DNA of 64,000 nt from Anaerolineae bacterium (GCA_022071955.1 JAJVIM010000022.1:331760-395759); one strand, 5' to 3'; numbered from the stretch's first letter, positions 42,633-51,456 are shown. Notes: generated from the sequence alone by a model not told the origin. Numbers and translations: made by a program.

Positions 42633-44746
42633 TCCGCAAAAATCTGCACCTGGCCGGTATTCTGGCGTTGGCCGGAATTATATTATTTGCCGCCGGTTAT
42701 CTGGCAGCCTGGTTTTTTGGCCCCCGGCTCACCGGCGACCTGCCCTATCTGTCGCTGGCAATTGCCGCGCTGACCATTATTGGGGCAGGCTACACGCTGA
42801 ATAATTTCATTCAGTCGTATGTGCTGGGTGTGCGCCGTTTAACCGAAGAAACCCGGGTGATCACCAGCGTTAACCCCAAACACCGGGTGAATGTTGAGGT
42901 ACCCAGCGACATCAAACGGCTGACCGAGGTGATCAACGCTTTTGCCGACCGCTACCAATCCGCCGTGAACGACCAGTCCGAGCAAATAGAAAAAGCTCAC
43001 GCCCAACTGGAAGACGAAAAAAACCGGCTGGCCGCGCTGATGTCTGAATTGACCGAAGGGGTGCTGGTTTGTAATCTGGAAGGACGAATTTTGCTGTACA
43101 ACAACCGGGCCAAACAACTGCTCAAATCTGCCCCCAACTCCGCCGGCCGCAACGAGCGCGTGGGCGGCTTTGTAGGGTTGGGCCGCTCGGTGTTTGGCCT
43201 CATCGACCGCAACGCCATTACTTACGTATTGGAAGAACTCCGGGAGCGCCACAAAAAAGGCAATGCCCGGCTGGTGTCGCAGGTGGTTACCACCGCCGCC
43301 AACGGCCAACTGGTGCGCACCCGCACCGCGCCCATCATCAGCCACACCGACGAAATCAACGGCTTTGTGATAACTTTGGAAGACGTTACCCAGCAAACCG
43401 ACCGCAGCCGCCGCCGCGATATGCTGCTGCAAGCCCTCACCGAAGGCGTGCGCTCGTCGCTGGCCAATATCCGCTCCGCCATTGAAACCATCGAACAATA
43501 CCCGCAGATGGACCCGCGCAAGTCGGTGCAGCTCCGCAAAGTAATTGCCGATGAATCGTTCACGCTGAGCAGCCGGCTCAACCAGATCACCTCGGATTAC
43601 GACACCTACCTCAAAGCCGATTGGCAGCTCGAAGAAATGATGGGCAGCGATTTGTTGTGGGCCATCCAGCGCCAGTTTGAAGACAAACTGCACGTCACCA
43701 CCATTCTTGACGGGCACGACGACAACCTGTGGCTCAAGGTTGACAGCTACTCGGTGGTGCAGGCGTTGTCGCTGATGGTGGCCCGGCTCAAAGAGGCCTA
43801 TCAGGTTACCGAGATCAAACTGTGCCTGCGGCAATCGGGCCAGTTGGCGGCGATGGATTTGGTTTGGCCGGCGGGCAAAGCCGATCTGGACACGTTGTGG
43901 AGCTGGCAAAACCAGATTTACACCGCCAAAAATGATGAATCGGCCCCGGCCCTGCGTGAAGTGGCCGAACGCCACGGCGGCGAAGTGTGGCTGCAACCCA
44001 ACAAGGAAACCGGCATGCTGATGCTGCGGCTGCTGCTACCCACCACCCAACCCAAACCGAGCCTCAGCGTGCCCACTGTTCAGGGCAGCCGCCCCGAATA
44101 TTATGATTTTGACCTGTTCCATCAGGCCGGTCAAAACCCGGAAATCGACAACCGCCCATTGGTTGAGCTGGCTTACACCGTGTTTGATACCGAAACCACC
44201 GGCCTCAATCCCGCCAGCGACGAAATTATTTCTGTGAGCGCGGTGCGGATTGTCAACGGGCGGCTGCTGCGCCAGGAAATTTTTGACCAACTGGTCGATC
44301 CCAAACGCTCGCTGCCCCGCACCTCCGCCGAAATCACCGGCATCTCCGGCGAGATGCTCCGCAACCAGCCCACCATCGAGCAGGTGCTGCCCTCGTTTCA
44401 AAAATTCACCGAAGGCACGGTGCTCATTGCCCACAACGCCGCCTTTGATATGCGTATGCTGCAAATCAAAGAGCAGCAAACCGGCGTAAAATTTACCAAC
44501 CCGGTGCTTGATACGCTGCTGCTTTCGGCCATTACCCACGCCAACCACAAAGATCACAGCCTTGAAGCCATTGCCCAACGGCTGGGCATCAACATCATTG
44601 GCCGCCACACTTCGCTGGGCGATGCCATTTTAACGGGTGATATTTTCCTCAAGCTGCTCCCCCTGCTGGCCGAGCAGGGGATAGTGACTTTGGCCCAGGC
44701 TCGCGCCGCCGCCGAGGAAACCTATCTGGCCCGCATAAAGTATTAA
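42629..44746 (+). CDS. membrane sensor-like protein fused to a DnaQ-type 3'-5' exonuclease
   Basis: 705 residues. Two membrane helices (about 9-28 and 40-59) are followed by a HAMP-like linker, a coiled coil and a PAS domain (about 130-260). A degenerate kinase-like region (about 265-470) has RRRDMLLQALTEGVRSSLANI in place of a HisKA helix and no ATP-binding boxes. The C-terminal DEDDh exonuclease (about 515-690) has FDTETTGL, AHNAAFDMRML and HTSLGDA. It is coupled to the receiver by an overlapping start. An exonuclease of this type sits beside acetate permease and DUF294 genes in Pseudomonas, but its fusion to a membrane sensor-like module is unusual. Confidence 0.88.
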   Translation: MIRKNLHLAGILALAGIILFAAGYLAAWFFGPRLTGDLPYLSLAIAALTIIGAGYTLNNFIQSYVLGVRRLTEETRVITSVNPKHRVNVEVPSDIKRLTEVINAFADRYQSAVNDQSEQIEKAHAQLEDEKNRLAALMSELTEGVLVCNLEGRILLYNNRAKQLLKSAPNSAGRNERVGGFVGLGRSVFGLIDRNAITYVLEELRERHKKGNARLVSQVVTTAANGQLVRTRTAPIISHTDEINGFVITLEDVTQQTDRSRRRDMLLQALTEGVRSSLANIRSAIETIEQYPQMDPRKSVQLRKVIADESFTLSSRLNQITSDYDTYLKADWQLEEMMGSDLLWAIQRQFEDKLHVTTILDGHDDNLWLKVDSYSVVQALSLMVARLKEAYQVTEIKLCLRQSGQLAAMDLVWPAGKADLDTLWSWQNQIYTAKNDESAPALREVAERHGGEVWLQPNKETGMLMLRLLLPTTQPKPSLSVPTVQGSRPEYYDFDLFHQAGQNPEIDNRPLVELAYTVFDTETTGLNPASDEIISVSAVRIVNGRLLRQEIFDQLVDPKRSLPRTSAEITGISGEMLRNQPTIEQVLPSFQKFTEGTVLIAHNAAFDMRMLQIKEQQTGVKFTNPVLDTLLLSAITHANHKDHSLEAIAQRLGINIIGRHTSLGDAILTGDIFLKLLPLLAEQGIVTLAQARAAAEETYLARIKY

Positions 44747-44787
44747 AGCCAAATCAAATCCAATCAACGAGGAGGGAAGTTCAATCA

Positions 44788-46692
44788 ATGTCTGGTGAAT
44801 ACAAACAACTCTACAACCAATGGCAAGCGGACCCGCAGGGCTTTTGGGCCAGCGCCGCCGAATCCATCGACTGGGTTAATAAGTGGGACAAAGTGCTCGA
44901 CGACTCGACCCCGCCGCTGTACCGCTGGTTTGCCGGGGCCAAAGTCAACACCTGCTACAACGCCGTTGACCGGCACGTTGAACAGGGCCGGGCCGACCAG
45001 TTTGCCCTCATTTACGACAGCCCGGTGACCAACACCATCAAAAAATTCACCTTCCGCCAACTGCGCGACGAGGTGGCTAAATTTGCCGGCGCGCTGGCCG
45101 GACAGGGTGTGCAAAAAGGCGACCGGGTAATCATTTACATGCCGATGGTTCCGGAAGCGGTCATCGCTATGCTGGCCTGCGCCCGGATTGGCGCGATTCA
45201 TTCGGTGGTGTTTGGCGGCTTTGCCGCCCGCGAACTGGCCACCCGCATTAACGATGCCAAGCCCAAACTCATTGTCTCGGCCTCGTGCGGCATCGAGGTG
45301 AACCGGGTGATCAAATACAAACCGCTGTTGGATGAAGCCATCGACCTGTCTAATGCTGACGCCAAACCCAAAAACTGCATCATTTTGCAGCGTCCGCAGG
45401 AAACCGCGCCCATGACCGCCGGCCGAGACCTGGACTGGGCCGACTTAATGGCCGCCGCCCAGCCCGTCGAACCGGTGCCGGTTGCGGCCACCGACCCGCT
45501 CTACATTTTGTACACCAGCGGTACTACCGGCGTGCCCAAAGGCGTTGTCCGCGATAACGGCGGCCATCTGGTGGCCATGCAGTGGAGCATGCAAAACGTG
45601 TACGGCGTTAAACCCGGCGAAGTTTACTGGGCCGCCTCCGACGTGGGCTGGGTAGTGGGCCACTCCTACATTGTGTACGCCCCGCTGATTAACGGCAACA
45701 CCACCATTTTGTTTGAGGGCAAACCCGTGGGCACGCCCGACCCCGGCGCGTTCTGGCGGGTTATCTCCGAGCACAATGTTAGCGTACTGTTCACCGCACC
45801 CACCGCTTTCCGGGCCATCAAGCGCGATGACCCCAACGGCGAATTTGTGAAAAAGTACGATCTGAGCAATTTCCGCACCCTGTTTTTGGCCGGCGAACGC
45901 TGCGACCCCGACACCCTGTTTTGGGCGCGTAACCAGTTGAACGTGCCGGTAATTGACCACTGGTGGCAAACCGAAACCGGCTGGGCCATTTGCGGCAACC
46001 CCGTTGGCGTTGAACTGCTGGAAGTAAAACCCGGCTCGGCCACTGTGCCCATGCCCGGCTACGATGTGCAGGTAGTCAATGAAATGGGCCAGCCGGTAGA
46101 AGCCGATGAAATTGGCAGCATTGTTATCAAATTACCGCTGGCCCCCGGCAACCTGCCCACCCTGTGGAATAACGACGACGGCTACAAACGCTCGTACCTG
46201 AGCGCGTTTGAGGGTTATTACAGCACCGCCGACGCCGGTTTTAAAGATGAAGACGGCTACGTGTGGATTATGAGCCGCACCGACGACATCATCAACGTGG
46301 CCGGTCACCGGCTCTCAACCGGCGGCATGGAAGAGGTGCTGGCCTCGCACCCGGACGTGGCCGAATGCGCCGTCATCGGCGTGGCCGACCAGCTAAAGGG
46401 CGAGGTGCCGCTGGGCATGGTGGTGCTGAAAGCCGGCGTTACCCGCAACGAGCAGGAAATTATCAAAGAGCTGGTGCAGCTTGTCCGCGACAAAATTGGG
46501 CCGGTAGCCTCGTTCAAATCGGCCACCGTTGTGAAGCGGCTGCCCAAAACCCGCTCCGGCAAAATTTTGCGCGGCACAATGAAACGCATCGCCGATGGGC
46601 AGGAATACCGTATGCCGGCCACCATCGACGACCCGGTTATTTTGGACGAAATCACCGACAGCCTGAAATCGCTGGGTTACGCCGGCGAATAA
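44788..46692 (+). CDS. prpE: propionyl-CoA synthetase
   Basis: 634 residues of the acyl-AMP-forming family. It has LYILYTSGTTGVPKGVVR, WWQTETGW and DDIINVAGHRLSTGGME, and a C-terminal KTRSGKILRGTM lysine motif. The N-terminus lacks the long ACAS_N start of acsA, and residues such as NDGYKRSYLSAFEGYYSTADAG and EIGSIVIKLPLAPG are like PrpE. It activates propionate (and perhaps acetate) to the CoA ester. GGAGGGAAG lies 11 nt before the ATG. It is the first gene of the PHA group here, and propionyl-CoA could supply 3-hydroxyvalerate units. Confidence 0.9.
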   Translation: MSGEYKQLYNQWQADPQGFWASAAESIDWVNKWDKVLDDSTPPLYRWFAGAKVNTCYNAVDRHVEQGRADQFALIYDSPVTNTIKKFTFRQLRDEVAKFAGALAGQGVQKGDRVIIYMPMVPEAVIAMLACARIGAIHSVVFGGFAARELATRINDAKPKLIVSASCGIEVNRVIKYKPLLDEAIDLSNADAKPKNCIILQRPQETAPMTAGRDLDWADLMAAAQPVEPVPVAATDPLYILYTSGTTGVPKGVVRDNGGHLVAMQWSMQNVYGVKPGEVYWAASDVGWVVGHSYIVYAPLINGNTTILFEGKPVGTPDPGAFWRVISEHNVSVLFTAPTAFRAIKRDDPNGEFVKKYDLSNFRTLFLAGERCDPDTLFWARNQLNVPVIDHWWQTETGWAICGNPVGVELLEVKPGSATVPMPGYDVQVVNEMGQPVEADEIGSIVIKLPLAPGNLPTLWNNDDGYKRSYLSAFEGYYSTADAGFKDEDGYVWIMSRTDDIINVAGHRLSTGGMEEVLASHPDVAECAVIGVADQLKGEVPLGMVVLKAGVTRNEQEIIKELVQLVRDKIGPVASFKSATVVKRLPKTRSGKILRGTMKRIADGQEYRMPATIDDPVILDEITDSLKSLGYAGE

Positions 46693-46861
46693 ATTTACAC
46701 TGGCCACCAGGCCCATTTTCTCCCTGATCCCCGGCGCCGGCAGGCTAAAATCTGCCGGCGCCCCAGCACCCCAATCCCCGCACCTCATCGCTATGAGTAA
46801 ACACACCCGTATGGGTGTTCAAAATTCAGTCAGCTTAATTAGAGAACGGAGGGTAAATTGT

Positions 46862-47575
46862 ATGTTTGGACTCGAAGGAAAAGTTATACTTGTTACCGGC
46901 GGTAATCGGGGCATTGGGGCAGCAATTGTTTCCAAACTGGAAGAGTTGGGCGCGGAAGTGGCGTACACCTATCGCAGCAGTCCCGGCCCCAAAGGCAAAC
47001 TGCCCATTCAGGCCGATGTGACCGACCCCGGCGATATGGAACGGGTAGTGCAGCAGATAGAAGCCGAACTTGGCCCAATTTTTGGCGTGGTGGCCAACGC
47101 CGGCATCACCCAGGATTCGTTGCTCTCAAAAATGCAACCGGCACAGTGGGACGCGGTGATCAACACCAACCTCAACGGAGTTTTCAACACCATTCGGCCG
47201 GTAGCGCCGCTCATGTACGAGCGCAAAGAAGGCGTGCTGGTCTTCATCAGCTCGCTGGTGGGCGAACAGGGCAATATTGGCCAGGCCAACTACGCCGCCG
47301 CCAAAGCCGGTTTGATCGGGCTGGCCAAAACACTGGGGCTGGAAGGCGCGCGCTACGGCGTGCGGGCCAACGTGGTGGCTCCCGGTTTTACCGAAACCGA
47401 TATGGTCAAAGCCATCCCGGAGCCGGTTAAAGAGAAAATTCTGGCCACCATTCCGCTGCGTCGCTTTGCCACCGAAGAAGAAATTGCCTGGAGCACCGTG
47501 TTTTTGCTGTCGCCGGTAATGGCCGGCTATATAACCGGTGCTACGCTCAGCATTAACGGCGGTCGGCACACGTAA
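46862..47575 (+). CDS. phaB: short-chain reductase, acetoacetyl-CoA/3-oxoacyl type
   Basis: 237 residues. Rossmann motif VTGGNRGIGAAIV, NAG in VVANAGIT, Ser in FISSLVGEQGN and YxxxK in YAAAKAG are complete. It reduces acetoacetyl-CoA (or 3-oxoacyl-ACP) with NADPH to the (R)-hydroxyacyl product used by PHA synthase. The ATG at 46862 is chosen because CGGAGGG is ahead of it, while upstream residues are not SDR-like. It overlaps the PhaE-like gene (TAATG). The gene symbol is by context, since FabG proteins look similar. Confidence 0.88.
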   Translation: MFGLEGKVILVTGGNRGIGAAIVSKLEELGAEVAYTYRSSPGPKGKLPIQADVTDPGDMERVVQQIEAELGPIFGVVANAGITQDSLLSKMQPAQWDAVINTNLNGVFNTIRPVAPLMYERKEGVLVFISSLVGEQGNIGQANYAAAKAGLIGLAKTLGLEGARYGVRANVVAPGFTETDMVKAIPEPVKEKILATIPLRRFATEEEIAWSTVFLLSPVMAGYITGATLSINGGRHT

Positions 47576-48087
47576 TGTTTAACCCCAAGGTTTTAGAAGC
47601 CTGGTATACCCTGCTGGCCGAGGCCATGCGCGGCACCACCGAGGCACAGGATGCGTTCAAAAAACTGTCGGAGATGTCGGCCACGCCAGAAGAATTTAAC
47701 CGTTGGCTGGCCCAATTTATGCCCGGCGCAGCCTCGGCGACCAAACTCAGCCCGGAGGCGTTTGAAGACCAGCTCGAAAACTGGTGGCGGATGATGGGCG
47801 TGGTACCGCGCGCCCGCTACCTGGAAATTCTGGAAAAGTGCGACGCGCTGGAACGCAAACTCAACAAGGCCGAAGAAACCATCAAGGGGCTGCGCCAGCG
47901 GCTGGGGTCGCAGGAACAGCAGGAGGACGACGCCAAAAAAGTGCTGAATATGTGGGGAACAGTGATGGAAGAAACCCTCAAAACCCAGACCGAATGGATG
48001 AAAGCCTGGACCGCCGTCCACCAACCACCGCCCGAAGCCGACAAAAAAAACAAAGATGATAGCGACGATGACGTCGCCGCCAATTAG
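47575..48087 (+). CDS. PhaE-like/phasin-like small protein
   Basis: 170 residues. The central WWRMMGVVPRARYLEILEKCDALERKL region resembles the conserved part of PhaE, followed by a coiled coil (about 80-125) and QTEWMKAWTAVHQ. The last 20 residues are charged and disordered. It shares the Trp-rich pattern seen in the two PhaE-like genes at 53397 and 53904. It overlaps phaB by 1 bp (TAATG). It could be a PHA-synthase or granule subunit. Confidence 0.7.
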   Translation: MFNPKVLEAWYTLLAEAMRGTTEAQDAFKKLSEMSATPEEFNRWLAQFMPGAASATKLSPEAFEDQLENWWRMMGVVPRARYLEILEKCDALERKLNKAEETIKGLRQRLGSQEQQEDDAKKVLNMWGTVMEETLKTQTEWMKAWTAVHQPPPEADKKNKDDSDDDVAAN

Positions 48088-48132
48088 TGATAAATTGTTT
48101 AATGTAACTTTAGTTCAGAAATTCATTAATCT

Positions 48133-48249
48133 GTCATTCTGAGTGACCGCAGAGAGCGAAGAATCTCCAGTTTCGAACTGAATTTGGCGGTATCAACCGA
48201 GATTCTTACCCTAACGGGCACAGGTCGTCGCTCCGCTCCTCAGAATGAC
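48133..48249. repeat. 117-bp element with 11-bp terminal inverted repeats
   Basis: GTCATTCTGAG (48133-48143) and CTCAGAATGAC (48239-48249) are perfect complements. GAATCTC/GAGATTC nests inside. It is intergenic, between the PhaE-like gene and thiolase. The sequence is of the TCATTCTGAG...CAGAATGA type found as dispersed repeats in several phyla. It may be a MITE-like or REP element. Confidence 0.7.
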
Positions 48250-48303
48250 GGATGCCACGAAGTATTGAATTCAGGTTAGTTTAGAGAAAAAAGGAGCGAA
48301 CCC

Positions 48304-49497
48304 ATGAAAGATGTCTATATTGTCGCCGCGGTACGAAGCGCCATTGGTAAATACAATGGCACACTCACCAATATGTCGCCGGTGGATTTGGCCGCCCACG
48401 TGATGAAATCCGTTGTTCAGCAGGCGGGCATTCAGCCCGGCGACCTGGATTTTTACGTGTTTGGCAACATTCTCAAACACGGCCACGGCCAGTTACTGCC
48501 CCGCCACGCCGCTATCAAAGCTGGCATCCCCGATACTGTTGACGGCTACGCGCTGGATATGCTCTGCTCGTCTGGTATGATGAGCACCATGAACGGCGCG
48601 GCCATGATCAAAACAGAAGAAGCCAATCTGGTGATGGTCGGCGGGGTTGAGTCGATGTCGCAGTCCGGCTTTCACATTCCCCACACGGCCCGCTACGGGT
48701 TGGGCCTGAGCGCCCTCAGCGGACCGCTGGTGATGAAAGATGTGCTGCTGGAAGAGGGGCTGACCGACCCGATGTCTGGCGAGTTGATGGGCAAGCAAAC
48801 TGACCGGCTGGTAGAAGATTACGGCATTACCCGCGAAGAGCTGGACGAAGTAGCCTTCCTGTCTAACACGCGGGCCGCCGCCGCCACCGAAAGCGGCGCG
48901 CTGGTCAAGGAAATTGCGCCCATCGAAATAAAGATGCGCAAAGACACGGTTGTCTTTGACAAAGACGAAGGCGTGAGGCCCGAAACCACAATGGAGTCGC
49001 TGGGCAAATTGCGCCCGGCCTTTAACAAAGAAGGCAAGCTGACGGCCGGCAATTCCAGCCAGATCAGCGACGGGGCCGCCGCTTTGATTTTGGCCAGCGA
49101 AGAGGCCGTACAAAAGTACAACCTCAAGCCGATTGGCAAGCTGCTCGGTTCGGCGTGGGCCGCCGGGGAACCGTGGCGCTTTGTCGAAGCGCCGGTGCCG
49201 GCCATCCAGAATTTGGTGGGCAAGCTGGGCATGAACCTGGACGACATCGACCTGTTTGAAAACAACGAAGCCTTTGCCCTGAACAACGTGCTGCTGCGCA
49301 AAGTGCTGGAAATCCCCTACGAAAAGATCAACGTGTACGGTGGCGCAATTGCGATGGGCCACCCGATTGGCTGCTCGGGGGCGCGCATTATTGTGACGCT
49401 GCTCAACGCGCTGGGTAACACCGGCGGCAAATACGGGATCGCCTCGCTGTGCCACGGCACTGGCGGCGGCACAGCCGTAGCCGTAGAGCGACTGTAA
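48304..49497 (+). CDS. phaA: acetyl-CoA acetyltransferase (thiolase)
   Basis: 397 residues. The acylated cysteine is in LDMLCSSGMMS (Cys88). The catalytic histidine is in GHPIGCSGARI, followed by GTGGGTAVAVE at the C-terminus; NEAFALNN is also present. It condenses two acetyl-CoA, or acetyl- and propionyl-CoA, to 3-ketoacyl-CoA for PHA synthesis. AAGGAG precedes the ATG. It ends in a strong hairpin. The symbol phaA is assigned by position. Confidence 0.95.
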   Translation: MKDVYIVAAVRSAIGKYNGTLTNMSPVDLAAHVMKSVVQQAGIQPGDLDFYVFGNILKHGHGQLLPRHAAIKAGIPDTVDGYALDMLCSSGMMSTMNGAAMIKTEEANLVMVGGVESMSQSGFHIPHTARYGLGLSALSGPLVMKDVLLEEGLTDPMSGELMGKQTDRLVEDYGITREELDEVAFLSNTRAAAATESGALVKEIAPIEIKMRKDTVVFDKDEGVRPETTMESLGKLRPAFNKEGKLTAGNSSQISDGAAALILASEEAVQKYNLKPIGKLLGSAWAAGEPWRFVEAPVPAIQNLVGKLGMNLDDIDLFENNEAFALNNVLLRKVLEIPYEKINVYGGAIAMGHPIGCSGARIIVTLLNALGNTGGKYGIASLCHGTGGGTAVAVERL

Positions 49498-49505
49498 AAA
49501 CTGAT

Positions 49506-49544
49506 GGCCCTGGGCCGGGCGGCGCTGTCGCCCGGCCCAGGGCC
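49506..49544 (+). terminator. strong perfect hairpin after the thiolase gene
   Basis: GGCCCTGGGCCGGGCG (49506-49521) pairs perfectly with 49529-49544 around a 7-nt loop. No T run follows, so it may attenuate or stabilise the message. It excludes an upstream start at 49504 for the following regulator gene. Confidence 0.75.
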
Positions 49545-49569
49545 GCAACACTGGTCACACAATCCCATC

Positions 49570-50352
49570 ATGAACCAACTCCCGGAGTCCAGCCTGCGCA
49601 TTCAAACATTGGGCGGCTTTAAAGTGTGGCTCGATGCCGCAGAAATCGAGCCGGGCCGCTGGCAACGCGAAAAAGCGCTGCACCTGTTTCAATTTTTCAT
49701 CACCACGCGCCGGCACGGGCCGCTGCACAAAGAAGAAATCATCAACCGCCTGTGGCCCGATCTGGACAGCGACGAAGGCGACCGCGACTTTAAAGTGGCG
49801 CTGCACGCCATCAACAAAGTGCTGGAGCCGGAGCGCAAGCCTCGCACCACCGCCAAATTCATTCAGCGTTTTGATCTGACTTACGCCCTGGAGCTGAGCG
49901 ACATCTGGCTGGATGCCGATGTGTTTGAACAGGCTGTGGCCGCCGGCAATCAGGCCATCCCCCACAACCTTGAATCCGCACTGGCCCACCACCAGCAAGC
50001 CGTGGCCCTGTACCACGGCGACTACCTGCCGGAGCGTCGCTACGAAGATTGGTGCAGCCTTGAGCGCGAACGGCTGCAAGTGCTGGCGTTGGGATCGATG
50101 ACCACGCTGGCCGAACTACTGGTTGAGCGCAGCCCGCTGGAGAGCATCCGGTTGACGCAGCACGTGCTGGCGATTGACCCCGTGTGGGAAAACGCCTATC
50201 GCACCCAAATGCGGGCTTATCTGGCTCAGGGCAACCGGCCGCTGGCGCTCAAAACCTACCGGCAGTGCGTGGCCGCGCTGGCAGAGGAACTGGCCATCGA
50301 TCCCCTGCCAGAAACAAAGGCGCTCTATGAGGAGATTGTTGGGATTCACTGA
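49570..50352 (+). CDS. SARP-type transcriptional activator (OmpR-like wHTH plus BTAD)
   Basis: 260 residues. The N-terminal winged-helix (about 7-95) starts LRIQTLGGFKVWLD and has REKALHLFQFF and HKEEIINRLWPDLD. The BTAD domain (about 110-255) has EQAVAAGNQAI...YHGDYLP and DPVWENAYRTQMRAYLAQGNRPLALKTYRQC. Streptomyces antibiotic regulatory proteins of this kind bind 11-bp-spaced direct repeats near the -35. Exactly such repeats lie at 50443-50461, ahead of the next gene. The ATG has no strong RBS. The gene sits inside the PHA locus and may control it. Confidence 0.88.
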   Translation: MNQLPESSLRIQTLGGFKVWLDAAEIEPGRWQREKALHLFQFFITTRRHGPLHKEEIINRLWPDLDSDEGDRDFKVALHAINKVLEPERKPRTTAKFIQRFDLTYALELSDIWLDADVFEQAVAAGNQAIPHNLESALAHHQQAVALYHGDYLPERRYEDWCSLERERLQVLALGSMTTLAELLVERSPLESIRLTQHVLAIDPVWENAYRTQMRAYLAQGNRPLALKTYRQCVAALAEELAIDPLPETKALYEEIVGIH

Positions 50353-50442
50353 AAGCGCTTCTTAATTGCCTGCCAAAATGTGGGCAAAGGAAAAAGTAAC
50401 GGGCGCGGAGAACGGGGGATGGGGCATCAATTCTTCAGTAAA

Positions 50443-50476
50443 CTGTAACTGGGCTGTAACTTGTCTTTGTTATAAT
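50443..50476 (+). promoter_or_regulatory. SARP-type direct-repeat promoter
   Basis: CTGTAACT occurs at 50443-50450 and again at 50454-50461, 11 bp start to start. A TATAAT -10 lies at 50471-50476, 9 bp after the second repeat. SARP activators bind heptameric repeats with this period in place of the -35. A SARP gene ends 90 bp upstream. Confidence 0.72.
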
Positions 50477-50493
50477 CCAGCCGAGGCTTGAAA

Positions 50494-50994
50494 ATGACCA
50501 AACCGCACAACATTGCATCATTTTTACTGCGCTTTACGCAAGAACTGTGGCAGGATACCCAGGGCGAACCGCACGTTCGCTGGCGGGGTCACATTCGGCA
50601 CGTGCAGGGCAACGGCGAAGAACGATTCACCGATTTTGCCGACGCCGTATCGTTTATGCAGCGCTACCTGACCCAGCTCACCATCGACACCCTGTCTGGC
50701 CCGGAAGAGCTGTCGCAGGAAAAAATCTTTGAGGAGAGCTTTAAAATGTGGGAGCAATTTGCGTCGAGCTATGCCAAAATGATGTCTCAGGCAATGGAAC
50801 AATCGGTGCGGCAGTCAGAAGCGTTTCGCGAGCAAATGGACGAAGCCGGCAAAAGGGTGATGGACGCCTGGCGGCTGCCCTTTCACGCCGGCGAGCCGGG
50901 CCTGGCCGAAACGCTGCAACAGCTTCAGGCTCAGGTAGAAGCGTTATCGCAAAAAGTGGAAGCGCTGGAACAACAGTTACGTTCTAAAGAGTAA
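50494..50994 (+). CDS. phasin-like PHA-associated protein
   Basis: 166 residues. The first 60 residues are a small domain with VRWRGHIRHVQGNGEERFTDFADAVSFMQRYL. The rest is helical with a heptad pattern (EQFASSYAKMMSQAMEQS, then AETLQQLQAQVEALSQKVEALEQQL). The N-terminus is not a phasin; the C-terminus looks like a granule-binding helix. ATG 50494 follows GAGG at 7-8 nt, and a TTG two codons upstream is also possible. It is the first gene after the SARP-type promoter. Confidence 0.72.
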   Translation: MTKPHNIASFLLRFTQELWQDTQGEPHVRWRGHIRHVQGNGEERFTDFADAVSFMQRYLTQLTIDTLSGPEELSQEKIFEESFKMWEQFASSYAKMMSQAMEQSVRQSEAFREQMDEAGKRVMDAWRLPFHAGEPGLAETLQQLQAQVEALSQKVEALEQQLRSKE

Positions 50995-51036
50995 CTGGCA
51001 TTTTATAAACCCAAGTTTAGTTTGTGGAGGATTGTG

Positions 51037-51456
51037 ATGACAACCGCAAAAGCAAAAAATGGAAACGTGGCTCAGGAAGCGCTGGCCGATGCCAGCCGGA
51101 TGGCCGAAGAAGCCAAAGAAATGGTCAACAGTTGGGTTGAAGCCTCAGGCAAAGCCGTAGAAGAGGCCAAACCGGTGCTCGCCGCCCAGCAAAAAGTACT
51201 GGAAAACAGCTACGGCATTTGGGCCGAGGCCGGTAAATCGTACCTGGATTTTGTAACCAAAGCCGCGACGCAAAGCGTGGCCCAATCGCTGGCCTTCCAA
51301 AAAGAGATGTTCAAAATTGCGCAGGCCGGCATTAAAGAAAGCCAGGAACTGTGGGCCGCCGAACAGGCGTTTGTGTTCGCCACCATCGAATCATCCCAGA
51401 GGCAAATAAAAGACACCGCCGAAACAATGGGCAAACTGTTTACGTCGGCCAAATAA
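51037..51456 (+). CDS. phaP: phasin family protein
   Basis: 139 residues, mostly helical. The phasin pattern QQKVLENSYGIWAEAGKSYLDFV (about 55-77) and SLAFQKEMFKIAQAGIKESQELWAAEQAFVF (about 88-118) are present. Phasins coat PHA granules and limit their coalescence. TGGAGG precedes the ATG at 51037. The family match is typical, and the gene is in the middle of the PHA locus. Confidence 0.85.
   Translation: MTTAKAKNGNVAQEALADASRMAEEAKEMVNSWVEASGKAVEEAKPVLAAQQKVLENSYGIWAEAGKSYLDFVTKAATQSVAQSLAFQKEMFKIAQAGIKESQELWAAEQAFVFATIESSQRQIKDTAETMGKLFTSAK

Noticed and set aside
49504..49569. Upstream start for the SARP-type regulator
   Set aside because: It would translate through a perfect 16-bp hairpin, and the wHTH domain begins after the second ATG at 49570.
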